From contig JBGPBY010000209.1 of assembly GCA_041481485.1 (NCBI GenBank), forward strand, positions 1-11,713: a DNA stretch of 11,713 bases. The letters are read 5' to 3'. Shown one piece after another: positions 1-6,828 of this stretch. Each line of letters starts with the position of its first letter. Position 1 is the stretch's first letter. A model generated the notes under the pieces. It was given only the letters and a program-made list of their open reading frames with translations. It made no database searches and was not told where the DNA came from. Origin of the DNA: JBGPBY01 sp041481485 (GTDB lineage Bacteria > Acidobacteriota > Terriglobia > 20CM-2-55-15). The translations under genes were made by a program, and so were the position numbers.

Positions 1-1
1 C

Positions 2-370
2 GTGCTGGTGATCGCCGGGCTGGCCTTCGGTGTCTACAAATTTGCAAACTACCGCGAAGAAGGCAGCGTTTCAGGATTTCTCACGGACGTTCGCGATCAG
101 AAATTCGACAAAGCGTATTCGAACTGGGACCTCGAAGGAGGTCACTACACCATGAAAGATTTCATGGAAGATTGGGGCACGGACGGCTACTACGGCAAGT
201 CCATAACTACTGCGAAGGTTTCGGATTCGAATTCATCTGGTATTTCCGTCATTGTCTACGTCAAGCTAAAGGGGTTCAAAGCGCCGATTGCGCTTCTGGT
301 AAACAAGGAAACTTTAAAGGTCTCGTTTTCGCCGAATAGTAAATACGTACGAACCAAACGCGAAGGTTAG
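2..370 (+). CDS. Small membrane-anchored hypothetical protein, 5' end probably outside window
   Basis: The frame is open from the first bases of the window to a TAG at 368-370 (about 122 residues visible). The visible N-terminus is a hydrophobic stretch (about residues 1-15, VIAGLAFGVYKF) that looks like a membrane anchor or uncleaved signal. It is followed by a soluble domain of about 100 residues with aromatic-rich patches (FMEDWGTDGYYGK) and a beta-rich C-terminal half. The GTG at position 2 is the first possible start, but it would leave the anchor without positively charged residues before it, so the true start is probably upstream. The stop lies 2 nt before the ATG of the next gene, so the two are very likely co-transcribed and coupled. 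I do not recognise a named family. The shape (one anchor plus a small NTF2- or lipoprotein-like domain) suggests an envelope protein; this is inference. Confidence 0.7.
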   Translation: MLVIAGLAFGVYKFANYREEGSVSGFLTDVRDQKFDKAYSNWDLEGGHYTMKDFMEDWGTDGYYGKSITTAKVSDSNSSGISVIVYVKLKGFKAPIALLVNKETLKVSFSPNSKYVRTKREG

Positions 371-372
371 AT

Positions 373-1530
373 ATGAGTTTGGGATCGATCGCTTTAACGC
401 TGTTGTTAGCAGGAACACCGGCAGAAGTCACCGTTGTGAACTTTCCCGCCAAAGGGACTGTCAGTCTCGGTTTGATGCCATCCGGAAAACTGGACATCGA
501 ACGCATGGGAACAATCTCCCAGATCCGCATCGACGTCGACAAAATGCAGCCTCCGCAAAAACTGGATGCCCTGATGAATGCCTATGTGGTTTGGGCGGTA
601 TCCCCGGAGGGCGGATTCGAGAACGTTGGAGAACTTGCAGTCAGTGACGGAAAGGCGCATCTGGAAACAGTAACCAAACTGGATCAGTTTGGGATTCTGA
701 TTACCGCTGAACCGCACTACCTCGTGGATAAGCCAAACATAATGATCGTATCGCGCAACGGGACTCCCAAGGCCGACAGCATTCGGCGAAATCCGATCAC
801 CGTTGAAGTCGGAAGCTACGACTACACGAAATTGCAGCCGGCTGCTGCGATGGGACCATCGATTGTCCTGCAGGCCCGCGCCGCTCTGCAGCTCGCGACT
901 GCCGGGCAGGCTGAGCGCTTCGCGGAGTCGGAATTCCGTCTCGCGAGAATTGCTCTGGGAACTGCGGAGGAAATGCTGGGGCGATCTTCGTCGATGGAGA
1001 TCATCTTCCCTGCGGCCAACGAATCGATTCGACGATCTCAACGCGCTTTAATCATGGCGCGGGAAAACATGGCGGCGTCGACTTTGGAATCGGCAAAAAA
1101 CGATGCAACAGCGCTCCGGCGAGATTCGCAGCAATTCCAGGATCGAATCGTTCAGTTAATGAAGGAACAGACCACGGAGCAGGACGAGGTCCGCCGTTTG
1201 AATGCGGATCTCGCCACTGCCATTCGGGACAGGCAACAACTCACGAGAGATCGTGACGCGGCGGTGAATCGCTCTCAATCGGCCGAAAAGGATCTCGCTG
1301 CCGCGCAATCCGGTACAGGGCTGAAGCTTCCCGCGGAATATTTTGACCTTTCGAAGGAAGCATTGACGCCGGCGGGATTTGAAGCTCTCACAGATATCGC
1401 GAAGACATTCAAACTCTGGATTAATCCACTGCTCATTTACGTGCCGGAGAACGCGCTGCAAATCGCGAAGAAATTCCTTTCGGATTCCGGTGTGCCGGAA
1501 AGCCGGGTCGTTATCGTTCCCGAGCGATGA
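373..1530 (+). CDS. Coiled-coil envelope protein with degenerate OmpA-like C-terminal domain
   Basis: 385 residues. The ATG has a good ribosome site (GAAGG at 362-366) and follows the previous stop by 2 nt. Architecture: a short hydrophobic N-terminus (residues 1-15) that may be a weak signal peptide, though it lacks the usual positive charge; a beta-rich domain (about 20-150); an alanine/arginine-rich helical region (about 155-240) resembling the DUF4398 type found before OmpA domains; a heptad-like coiled coil (about 240-310, rich in Q, R, D, L); and a C-terminal 75 residues that follow the OmpA-like plan (EYFDLSKEALTPAGFEALT, then GVPESRV). The OmpA peptidoglycan-binding centre, normally a TD...G...L...R pattern, is missing and replaced by a short linker. 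The protein is probably periplasmic or envelope-associated, but direct peptidoglycan binding is doubtful. The family assignment is inferred from the residue pattern. Confidence 0.8.
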   Translation: MSLGSIALTLLLAGTPAEVTVVNFPAKGTVSLGLMPSGKLDIERMGTISQIRIDVDKMQPPQKLDALMNAYVVWAVSPEGGFENVGELAVSDGKAHLETVTKLDQFGILITAEPHYLVDKPNIMIVSRNGTPKADSIRRNPITVEVGSYDYTKLQPAAAMGPSIVLQARAALQLATAGQAERFAESEFRLARIALGTAEEMLGRSSSMEIIFPAANESIRRSQRALIMARENMAASTLESAKNDATALRRDSQQFQDRIVQLMKEQTTEQDEVRRLNADLATAIRDRQQLTRDRDAAVNRSQSAEKDLAAAQSGTGLKLPAEYFDLSKEALTPAGFEALTDIAKTFKLWINPLLIYVPENALQIAKKFLSDSGVPESRVVIVPER

Positions 1531-1531
1531 T

Positions 1532-1909
1532 TCAGGAGCCGCGAATTACCGTCCGATGCTGACGCCGAGTGGTCACTGACGGATAACAATAATGGTTGCT
1601 CCTCCAGTGACGCGGTTTCCTGCACGTTGCTTGAGGCATACTGCCAAGCGATCGCCACTGTTCGACTAACGCGAATGCGTTGGATTTTTGCCTTTCCGGA
1701 ATTCTCAGGTAGCGCCACCCACCCAGATATCGCGATTTGCCGAAGTCTTCACTAAAACCCAATTTGGCGATTATAAGATCGAGCTCTTTGTCCTTGCCCG
1801 GAGACATTCTGAGGAGCAAAACATCGGGTCTGGCAGTAAACAGTTCTTCGGGTCCGTTCTGATTGGGCAATCGATATAGCGTCTCAAACCTGTCAAGACT
1901 GCTGCTTAT
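1532..1909 (-). pseudogene. Possible relict coding fragment (no start codon, no recognised family)
   Basis: This roughly 400-base gap between two + strand genes has no convincing intact gene. On the minus strand one frame is open from about 1909 to a stop at 1532. Its first two thirds read like ordinary protein (for example RYLGGWRYLRIPER and DLIIAKLGFSEDFGKS); the last third becomes rich in Arg, His and Cys, as expected once the frame is lost. There is no ATG near its upstream end and no ribosome site; a TTG occurs inside. A plus-strand ORF at 1688-1879 covers the same bases and cannot be excluded. I read it as gene debris or a chance frame; nothing identifies the product. Confidence 0.25.
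1572..1611. repeat. Imperfect hairpin downstream of the OmpA-like gene
   Basis: GTCACTG at 1572-1578 is matched by CAGTGAC at 1605-1611, with a 26-nt loop that can form a minor inner stem. It lies about 40 nt after the stop of the OmpA-like gene. There is no T-run, so a role as a terminator or mRNA 3'-end stabiliser is only possible. Confidence 0.3.
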
Positions 1910-1915
1910 TCTGCC

Positions 1916-1921
1916 TATACT
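1916..1921 (+). promoter_or_regulatory. Candidate -10 box for the kinase gene
   Basis: TATACT matches the sigma-70 -10 consensus at five of six positions and lies 20 nt upstream of the leader ORF start and 66 nt upstream of the preferred kinase start. No good -35 is present at the expected distance (TCAAGA at 1893-1898 is poor), so this is either a weak or activated promoter or chance. Confidence 0.3.
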
Positions 1922-1940
1922 TTAGGGTGGACGGAGGTGT

Positions 1941-1991
1941 ATGACCTTGGAGGTGTCTTCGATTCCGATCAGTGTAGGAAACATGCCTTGA
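1941..1991 (+). CDS. Putative 16-codon leader ORF overlapping the kinase start
   Basis: An ATG at 1941 is preceded by GGAGG (1933-1937) with only 3 nt between, and opens a frame for MTLEVSSIPISVGNMP ending at TGA 1989-1991. That TGA overlaps the TTG at 1988-1990, the preferred start of the large kinase, giving the TTGA arrangement typical of translational coupling. The ribosome site is closer to the ATG than ideal. It could be a regulatory leader peptide, or an accident of the purine-rich sequence before the annotated-style GTG at 1937. No conserved peptide is recognised. Confidence 0.35.
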   Translation: MTLEVSSIPISVGNMP

Positions 1992-4900
1992 GCGATCCCA
2001 ATCGGTGTGGCCGGTGTGATGTCGAGCTCTTCCCGTCAGGCATGCTGTGTGGACTTTGTCCACGATGCATGTTCGAAGTGGGAATGGAGGCCACATCCCG
2101 TCTTGAAAATTCCGTCGATATTGTTGCTGACACCGGAACCAGAAATGCAACGGAACCACTGGCCACGATTGTTTCAGGGCCTTCGAGCGCGAGTTATCAA
2201 TTGCAGGAGTTGGCGCGGCGTCATCGAGTGCTTTCACAGGGTTCACTTCTCGGACCATATGAAATTGTTGGCGTCCTTGGCAGCGGCGGAATGGGTCATG
2301 TTTATCGCGCAACGGATCTTCGGTTGAAGCGCGACGTCGCGATAAAGGCGCTGCCTGTCGAGTTTGCAGATGATCCAGAGCGACTCGCACAATTCGAACA
2401 GGAAGGCGTCCTTCTTGCTTCCCTGAATCATCCGAATATAGCCGCAATCTACGATGTGATTGAATGCGACGGCGTGCGCTATCTCGTATTGGAGTTCGTT
2501 GAGGGACAGACGCTGGATATTTCAATTTCTGCGGGGGCCTTCCATGTGTCAGATGTCCTGAGTGTCGCGCAGCAAGTGGCCGATGCACTGAAGTCGGCGC
2601 ATTCAAGAAACATCGTTCATCGAGATATCAAACCTTCCAATCTTGCGATCACGGCACAAGGCATGGTGAAGGTCCTGGATTTCGGTATTGCGAAGGCCGG
2701 AATGCTTCAAAGCAAAGAACCGGTTGATCAGACGAAGCGAGTCGAAGCGGACAGCGGATTGGTGTTTGGGACTCCCGCTTATATGAGTCCCGAACAGGCG
2801 TCGGGTCAGGGTTTGGACCATCGAGCAGATATTTTTTCTCTTGGCATCGTGCTTTATGAATTGGCCACTAGCCGAAAGCCGTTTTCCGGGTTAACGAATG
2901 ACGACACGGTTGATCGGATTCTGAATCTGGAACCCACACCAATTCGCCAATGGGATTCGCGAATTCCTCAGTACCTGGAAGAGATCATCGCGCGTTGCAT
3001 TCGGAAGAACCGGGATGATCGTTACCAGACAGCGCAGGAGTTGCTGGATGACCTGGCGGCATTCGAGACTCACATTGAGGATCCCGACGCTTCGCTCCAC
3101 AATCTGCCAGCGCAACTGACCAGTTTTGTAGGTCGGAAGCGTGACATTAAAGAGGTGAAGCGGATCTTGTCGGAGCACAGGCTGTTGACATTGACGGGGC
3201 CTGGCGGAATTGGAAAGACGCGACTGGCCCTGGAGGTCCTCGGAGAGCTTGCCAGTTATCCCGATGGAATCTGGTTTGTGGAATTGGCGTCGGTTGTTGA
3301 CCCATCTTTACTGCTGCGAGAAATCGCTTCGAGCCTGGGCATTCCCGAAGAACCGAACAGGGCGCCTGAAGACACGATGATCGGTTACCTGAAACGCCGT
3401 CATCTTTTGCTTGTTCTGGACAACTGCGAGCAAATCCTTTCAGCTACCTCGCAATTCGTCGATATCCTTCTACGCGCCTGCCCGCACCTTCAGATTGTTT
3501 CTACCAGCCGGGAGGTTCTGGGGACGGAGGGCGAAATCGTCTGGCGAGTGGGTTCTCTGGAAGTATCCAATTCGAAAAGTCCGTGCGAAGCCGCGCAACT
3601 GTTTTTGGAACGAACGGCTTCGATCCAACCGCATTTCAGTTGCAGTCCTCGTCAGGCGCAGATTGTCTTCGATATTTGTCAGCATCTCGATGGCATTCCC
3701 CTCGCCATCGAATTGGCGAGCGCACAAATGCGGGTGCTTTCGTTGGATCAAATCCGCGACCGGCTGACAGATCGTTTTGAGTTGCTTACGTCTCGGAACC
3801 GCAATGTATTGCCACGACAAAAGACCCTGCAGGCAACGATCGACTGGAGCTACAACCTCCTGTCACAACCGGATCAGATTCTGTTTCGCCGGTTGTCTGC
3901 ATTTGCGGGGGGATGGACACTGGAAGCGGCGGAGAAGGTTTGCGCGGAAGAGAATAAGCAGCGTAACGATGTCTTGAATGCGTTATCCCAGTTAGTGGAC
4001 AAGTCCCTCGTGCTGGCCGCGGAGCAGGATGGGGCCATGCGATATCGAATGTTGGAAACCATCCTGCAGTACGCACGGGCAAGACTTCTGAAGTCGGGTG
4101 AGTCTGAGTTTGTCTTCCGTCAGCACTTGAATTGGTTTGTCGCAATGGCCGAGCGGGAGAATCTCGCGCCCCCTGCAAATCAAGCCGAGTCCTGGAACCG
4201 GATGGAAGAGGATCACGACAATATCCGCGCGGCTCTGAATTGGGCCATACGGACGGACACGGAAGCTGCGCTGCGTTTGGCTTCGGCTGTGTGGCCGATT
4301 TGGAATTCGAAAAGTCATTTTGAAGAGGTACGCTTTTGGCTTCGTGAAACGACAGCACGAAATATTTTCCGTACTCCGTTTCGAGTCAATGCGCTCATTG
4401 GCTCGGCTTGTTGCGCGCTGAATGAGCCGGACCTGACATCGGCACGATCGTTTTCGGAGGAAGCAGTTCGCCTCGCTCGAGAAATTGGCGACAAGGCGGG
4501 ATTGGCCGGAGCTCTCAACATTCTCGCAAAAGTGTTCGAGATCAACGGTTACTATGTCGAAGCCGGATCCATAGCGGAAGAGAGCCTCACCATTTTCACA
4601 GATTTGAATAACGGGCCTGGAATCGCAAGTTCGCTCCATATTCTGAGCCTTCTGGCGTACAGGAAGGGCGACTATTCGGAGGGGCGCTCAATGTTGGAGC
4701 GCGAATTGAGTTTGCATCGCCAACTAGGCGACCAGTTGGGTCTGAAAAGTTGCAACAGGCTGCTCGCACTCTTTACGCGCAAGATGGGCGAGATTGCACA
4801 GGCGCGATCGCTCCACGAAGAAACTCTGAAGGCGTCACAAGAAAGCGGCAACACATTTAACGTCGCTACCGAATTCTGCTACCTCGGAAGATTGTCGATG

Positions 4901-5662
4901 TTACAGGGCGATCTTGCGGCAGCGTGGGAGCTTTGTGCGAAAGGGCTCTCAATCTGGGAACAATTGGGGCTTGGACAAGGAGAGGAATTCGCTCTCCGGT
5001 GTCTTGGTAATATTTCACTTCAGTGTGGGAATTTCTCAAAGGCTGGCGCCTACTGTGAGGAGGCTTTGAAGTATGCCCGTGCTATTGGGGCGGGACCTCG
5101 AATTTGCCTTGCACTCGATTCCCTTGGAAACGTATTGGCAGCGCAACGCGAATACGCCGCAGCGCGTTCTATTTTCGAAGAAGCGTTGGAGATTGCCAGG
5201 TCTTGTGTAAACAAACCCTTGTTGGCAACGTTACTCCATGATTTTGGAGTTGTGTATTTTAGCGAAGGCGACAATGCCAAAGCTTGTTCGATTTTAGTAG
5301 CGAGTTTCGGCATCAATGTAGAACTAGGTGACAGGGTATCCGTTGCGAGTTCCTTGACCGCACTTGCCGGCGTCGCAACCGTTATGCAAGAGTACGATTT
5401 TGCTGCACGGCAATTTGGATTGGCGGAAACTGCTTACGAAAGTCTACGAATCCCATTGCTCCCCCATGATCGGGTTCGCTATCGGTACGATTCCTCTATC
5501 GCACATCTGCGCGCTTGTGTCTCTCCGGACGCGGTCGGTAAAGCTTGGGCAGAAGGCCGGCAATTGCGAGTCGAAGATGTTCTTGAATCCTGGACGAAAA
5601 TCCGCGCTGTCTTTTCCCCTGGAAGCGGCAATTGTGGTGGATGTCACATTCCCAGGGCCTGA
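1988..5662 (+). CDS. Ser/Thr protein kinase - NB-ARC-like ATPase - TPR signalling protein
   Basis: 1224 residues from a TTG at 1988. I prefer this start because AGGAA lies at 1976-1980, 7 nt away, and because the protein then begins MSDPNRCGRC, the usual opening of this kinase type; an in-frame GTG at 1937 would add 17 residues but has no spaced ribosome site. Domains: zinc ribbon (C7, C10, C24, C27, with C21 also present); Hanks-type kinase (about 91-365) with a glycine loop GSGGMG, ATP lysine K120, catalytic HRD D213 with K215 and N218, DFG D231, and an activation segment ending GTPAYMSPE, so it looks active; a STAND/NB-ARC-like ATPase of the AfsR/COG3903 kind (about 385-680) with P-loop GPGGIGKT (K410) and Walker B LLLVLD (D478); then helical TPR-like repeats to about 1150. 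No membrane segment is visible, so it is probably cytoplasmic. It likely senses a ligand or partner through the TPRs and phosphorylates unknown targets. It is monocistronic, ending in a hairpin. Confidence 0.93.
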   Translation: MSDPNRCGRCDVELFPSGMLCGLCPRCMFEVGMEATSRLENSVDIVADTGTRNATEPLATIVSGPSSASYQLQELARRHRVLSQGSLLGPYEIVGVLGSGGMGHVYRATDLRLKRDVAIKALPVEFADDPERLAQFEQEGVLLASLNHPNIAAIYDVIECDGVRYLVLEFVEGQTLDISISAGAFHVSDVLSVAQQVADALKSAHSRNIVHRDIKPSNLAITAQGMVKVLDFGIAKAGMLQSKEPVDQTKRVEADSGLVFGTPAYMSPEQASGQGLDHRADIFSLGIVLYELATSRKPFSGLTNDDTVDRILNLEPTPIRQWDSRIPQYLEEIIARCIRKNRDDRYQTAQELLDDLAAFETHIEDPDASLHNLPAQLTSFVGRKRDIKEVKRILSEHRLLTLTGPGGIGKTRLALEVLGELASYPDGIWFVELASVVDPSLLLREIASSLGIPEEPNRAPEDTMIGYLKRRHLLLVLDNCEQILSATSQFVDILLRACPHLQIVSTSREVLGTEGEIVWRVGSLEVSNSKSPCEAAQLFLERTASIQPHFSCSPRQAQIVFDICQHLDGIPLAIELASAQMRVLSLDQIRDRLTDRFELLTSRNRNVLPRQKTLQATIDWSYNLLSQPDQILFRRLSAFAGGWTLEAAEKVCAEENKQRNDVLNALSQLVDKSLVLAAEQDGAMRYRMLETILQYARARLLKSGESEFVFRQHLNWFVAMAERENLAPPANQAESWNRMEEDHDNIRAALNWAIRTDTEAALRLASAVWPIWNSKSHFEEVRFWLRETTARNIFRTPFRVNALIGSACCALNEPDLTSARSFSEEAVRLAREIGDKAGLAGALNILAKVFEINGYYVEAGSIAEESLTIFTDLNNGPGIASSLHILSLLAYRKGDYSEGRSMLERELSLHRQLGDQLGLKSCNRLLALFTRKMGEIAQARSLHEETLKASQESGNTFNVATEFCYLGRLSMLQGDLAAAWELCAKGLSIWEQLGLGQGEEFALRCLGNISLQCGNFSKAGAYCEEALKYARAIGAGPRICLALDSLGNVLAAQREYAAARSIFEEALEIARSCVNKPLLATLLHDFGVVYFSEGDNAKACSILVASFGINVELGDRVSVASSLTALAGVATVMQEYDFAARQFGLAETAYESLRIPLLPHDRVRYRYDSSIAHLRACVSPDAVGKAWAEGRQLRVEDVLESWTKIRAVFSPGSGNCGGCHIPRA

Positions 5663-5687
5663 GTTGCTTCTTCTGAAGCAACTCAGG
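5658..5687 (+). terminator. Perfect 13-bp hairpin spanning the kinase stop codon
   Basis: CCTGAGTTGCTTC (5658-5670) and GAAGCAACTCAGG (5675-5687) form a perfect 13-bp stem with a TTCT loop. The stop TGA (5660-5662) lies inside the left arm. There is no T-run after the stem, so it is not a textbook intrinsic terminator; it may still terminate transcription or protect the mRNA 3' end. Confidence 0.55.
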
Positions 5688-5761
5688 CACGGCAGGGTCG
5701 CCTTCAGTTATCGTCCTAAAGTTCCATGAACGATGTTATCCGGCAACGCGATTAGTCGTGA

Positions 5762-6025
5762 TCACCACCCTTATTTCACCGTCGAGGGAATCGCTCGCAG
5801 ATTGATGACGGAAGCTCTACCGCCTTTTGCGACACTGACGTGCAACGCCTCAGGCAGGTAGTCCTTCAGGAAGCCCTCGCTCTTATAGGCGTCACCTACC
5901 CACTAACGGGATTCCACCGAGTTCTGAACGAAGACTTCATGAAGAAGTACGAGAGTTTTGGCCAGTCGATTGCGGTCACGCAAGGCGCCGTGGCAACCAA
6001 AGATCTGGGTGTGACTCCCCGATAA
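5762..6025 (+). pseudogene. Gene remnant of unknown family
   Basis: The interval 5688-6085 carries no convincing intact gene. One + frame is open from 5762 to TAA 6023-6025 and its second half has coding-like composition with G/C-rich third positions (LTGFHRVLNEDFMKKYESFG, then QSIAVTQGAVATKDLG). The first possible start in this frame is the GTG at 5840, without a ribosome site. A second frame, ATG 5733 to TAG 5861 (42 residues), overlaps it and also reads smoothly, which would fit a gene broken by a frameshift near 5840-5860. I do not recognise either piece. A real short protein from 5840 (61 residues) remains possible. Confidence 0.35.
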
Positions 6026-6042
6026 ATCAAACCCCCTAACGT

Positions 6043-6071
6043 TCGATCGAAAAGGACCTCGCTGCCGCCCA
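6043..6071 (+). repeat. 29-bp stretch resembling part of the OmpA-like gene
   Basis: Bases 6043-6071 match 1279-1307 at 25 of 29 positions, without gaps. In the OmpA-like gene this stretch encodes AEKDLAAAQ at the end of the coiled coil; here the equivalent frame reads IEKDLAAAQ and runs on to a stop without an obvious start. It may be debris of a paralogue, or chance similarity of a low-complexity helix-coding segment. Confidence 0.35.
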
Positions 6072-6085
6072 AATCTTCAGACTCG

Positions 6086-6340
6086 CTAACGCGGACTCCG
6101 CAGGAGCACTATTGTGGAGCCCCGGTCCGGAGCATCACTGAATGACACGACATGCGGATGCGTTCGAAGCAGGGAGTGCACAATTTCGCGCTGTACGCCG
6201 ATTCCGCGTCCGTGGATGATGCGAACCTGACGATAGCCTTTCATGACGGCTTGAAACAGATACTCCTCCACGGCGATTCCAGTTTCCTCTGGACGGAACG
6301 AATGGAGATCAAAGAAGTCCTCAATCGGTACGTTGTGCAT
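6086..6340 (-). CDS. Compact Smr-domain protein (MutS2 C-terminal type)
   Basis: 84 residues from the ATG at 6340. The whole protein is an Smr domain: the opening DLHSFRPEE corresponds to the DLHG-type motif, and IIHGRGIGVQREIV to the HGxGxGxL motif that carries the active or nucleic-acid-binding residues; it ends with the usual short strand after RGSTIVLL. Small Smr domains are known as DNA-nicking or RNA-cleaving modules in MutS2 and other proteins; the substrate here is unknown. An in-frame GTG at 6409 would add 23 residues beginning MCACPYGPC, but neither start has a strong ribosome site and the ATG gives the usual length. It follows the two-TM gene in the same direction after about 190 nt, so co-transcription is possible but not shown. 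Confidence 0.85.
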   Translation of the reverse strand: MHNVPIEDFFDLHSFRPEETGIAVEEYLFQAVMKGYRQVRIIHGRGIGVQREIVHSLLRTHPHVVSFSDAPDRGSTIVLLRSPR

Positions 6341-6431
6341 TTCGGAAGTCTCTTGCGTCGATTTCGACGTTGCTTCAGGAAAACAAGGGCCGTAAGGACA
6401 CGCGCACACTGGCAGGCGTGTCCAACAAATC

Positions 6432-6519
6432 CTGATTGAGCGGTAATCCTCGTTGTTTACCTGGCGGCGTTTGGGGGCTGAAGACGTTCGCTCGCCTTCA
6501 ACATCGCAACCTCAATCAG
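6432..6519. repeat. Long-range 9-bp inverted repeat between Smr and two-TM genes
   Basis: CTGATTGAG (6432-6440) is the exact inverse of CTCAATCAG (6511-6519), separated by 70 nt. It could form a stem in the intergenic RNA but is short enough to be chance. Confidence 0.2.
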
Positions 6520-6531
6520 ATCATTGAAGCT
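6457..6531 (-). other. In-frame coding-like extension after the stop of the two-TM gene
   Basis: Directly after the TAA (6534-6532) the same frame continues for 24 codons, reading SFNDLIEVAMLKASERLQ and a short Pro/Ala tail, before a second TAA at 6459-6457. The stretch resembles a natural amphipathic helix ending. It would be translated only by readthrough, or it is the lost C-terminus of an ancestor that acquired a nonsense mutation. Confidence 0.4.
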
Positions 6532-6828
6532 TTAAATTTCCTCGCTGGCCACTTGCTTGTCGTCGAGCAGCCGGCGTACGTAGGCGCTGTCGGCCTGATG
6601 GAGTTGTCGAAGAAAGCCGAGGAACACAATCTTGAGGTTCATCAAATGGTCCACGGAAGCCTGAACCTGCTGGCGCGGTTTCGCGAAGAAGAGCGTGTAC
6701 AGGACGCTGAGAATGCCGGTCGTTCCGGTGCCTACCCATTCCGCTTTTAGCTCACCGTTCTGATACAGCATCAGCACCGCGCTCATGCCGATCAGGAACA
6801 AGCCGGCATAGAACAATATCTGGTCCAT
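6532..6828 (-). CDS. Small two-TM membrane protein coupled to a HEAT-like protein
   Basis: 98 residues. The ATG (6828-6826) overlaps the TGA of the upstream gene by one base (TGATG), so translation is very probably coupled; a much longer frame upstream in this phase is only the shadow of that gene. Two hydrophobic helices are clear: about 4-21 (ILFYAGLFLIGMSAVLML) and about 32-49 (VGTGTTGILSVLYTLFFA), joined by a short polar loop. A helical soluble tail follows (about 50-98), starting KPRQQVQASVDHLM. The hairpin followed by a helix resembles the two-TM domains that accompany TRADD-N and other bacterial conflict-system proteins; this is inference from shape, not a recognised family match. The positive KPR after helix 2 suggests both termini face the cytoplasm. 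It may recruit its HEAT partner to the membrane, or act as a membrane effector. The tail may be shortened: in-frame coding-like codons follow the stop. Confidence 0.8.
   Translation of the reverse strand: MDQILFYAGLFLIGMSAVLMLYQNGELKAEWVGTGTTGILSVLYTLFFAKPRQQVQASVDHLMNLKIVFLGFLRQLHQADSAYVRRLLDDKQVASEEI

Noticed and set aside
1891..1896. Perfect TTGACA on the minus strand as a promoter
   Set aside because: No -10 hexamer occurs at 16-18 nt, and no intact gene follows.
5633..5647. CxxCH haem-c-like motif (CGGCH) at the C-terminus of the kinase
   Set aside because: The protein has no signal peptide and looks cytoplasmic, and the motif is in a short tail; most likely chance.
6532..6540. AAATTTA near the two-TM stop as a -1 frameshift slippery site
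   Set aside because: The codon phase is wrong for X XXY YYZ slippage, and the downstream coding-like frame is the same frame, not -1.
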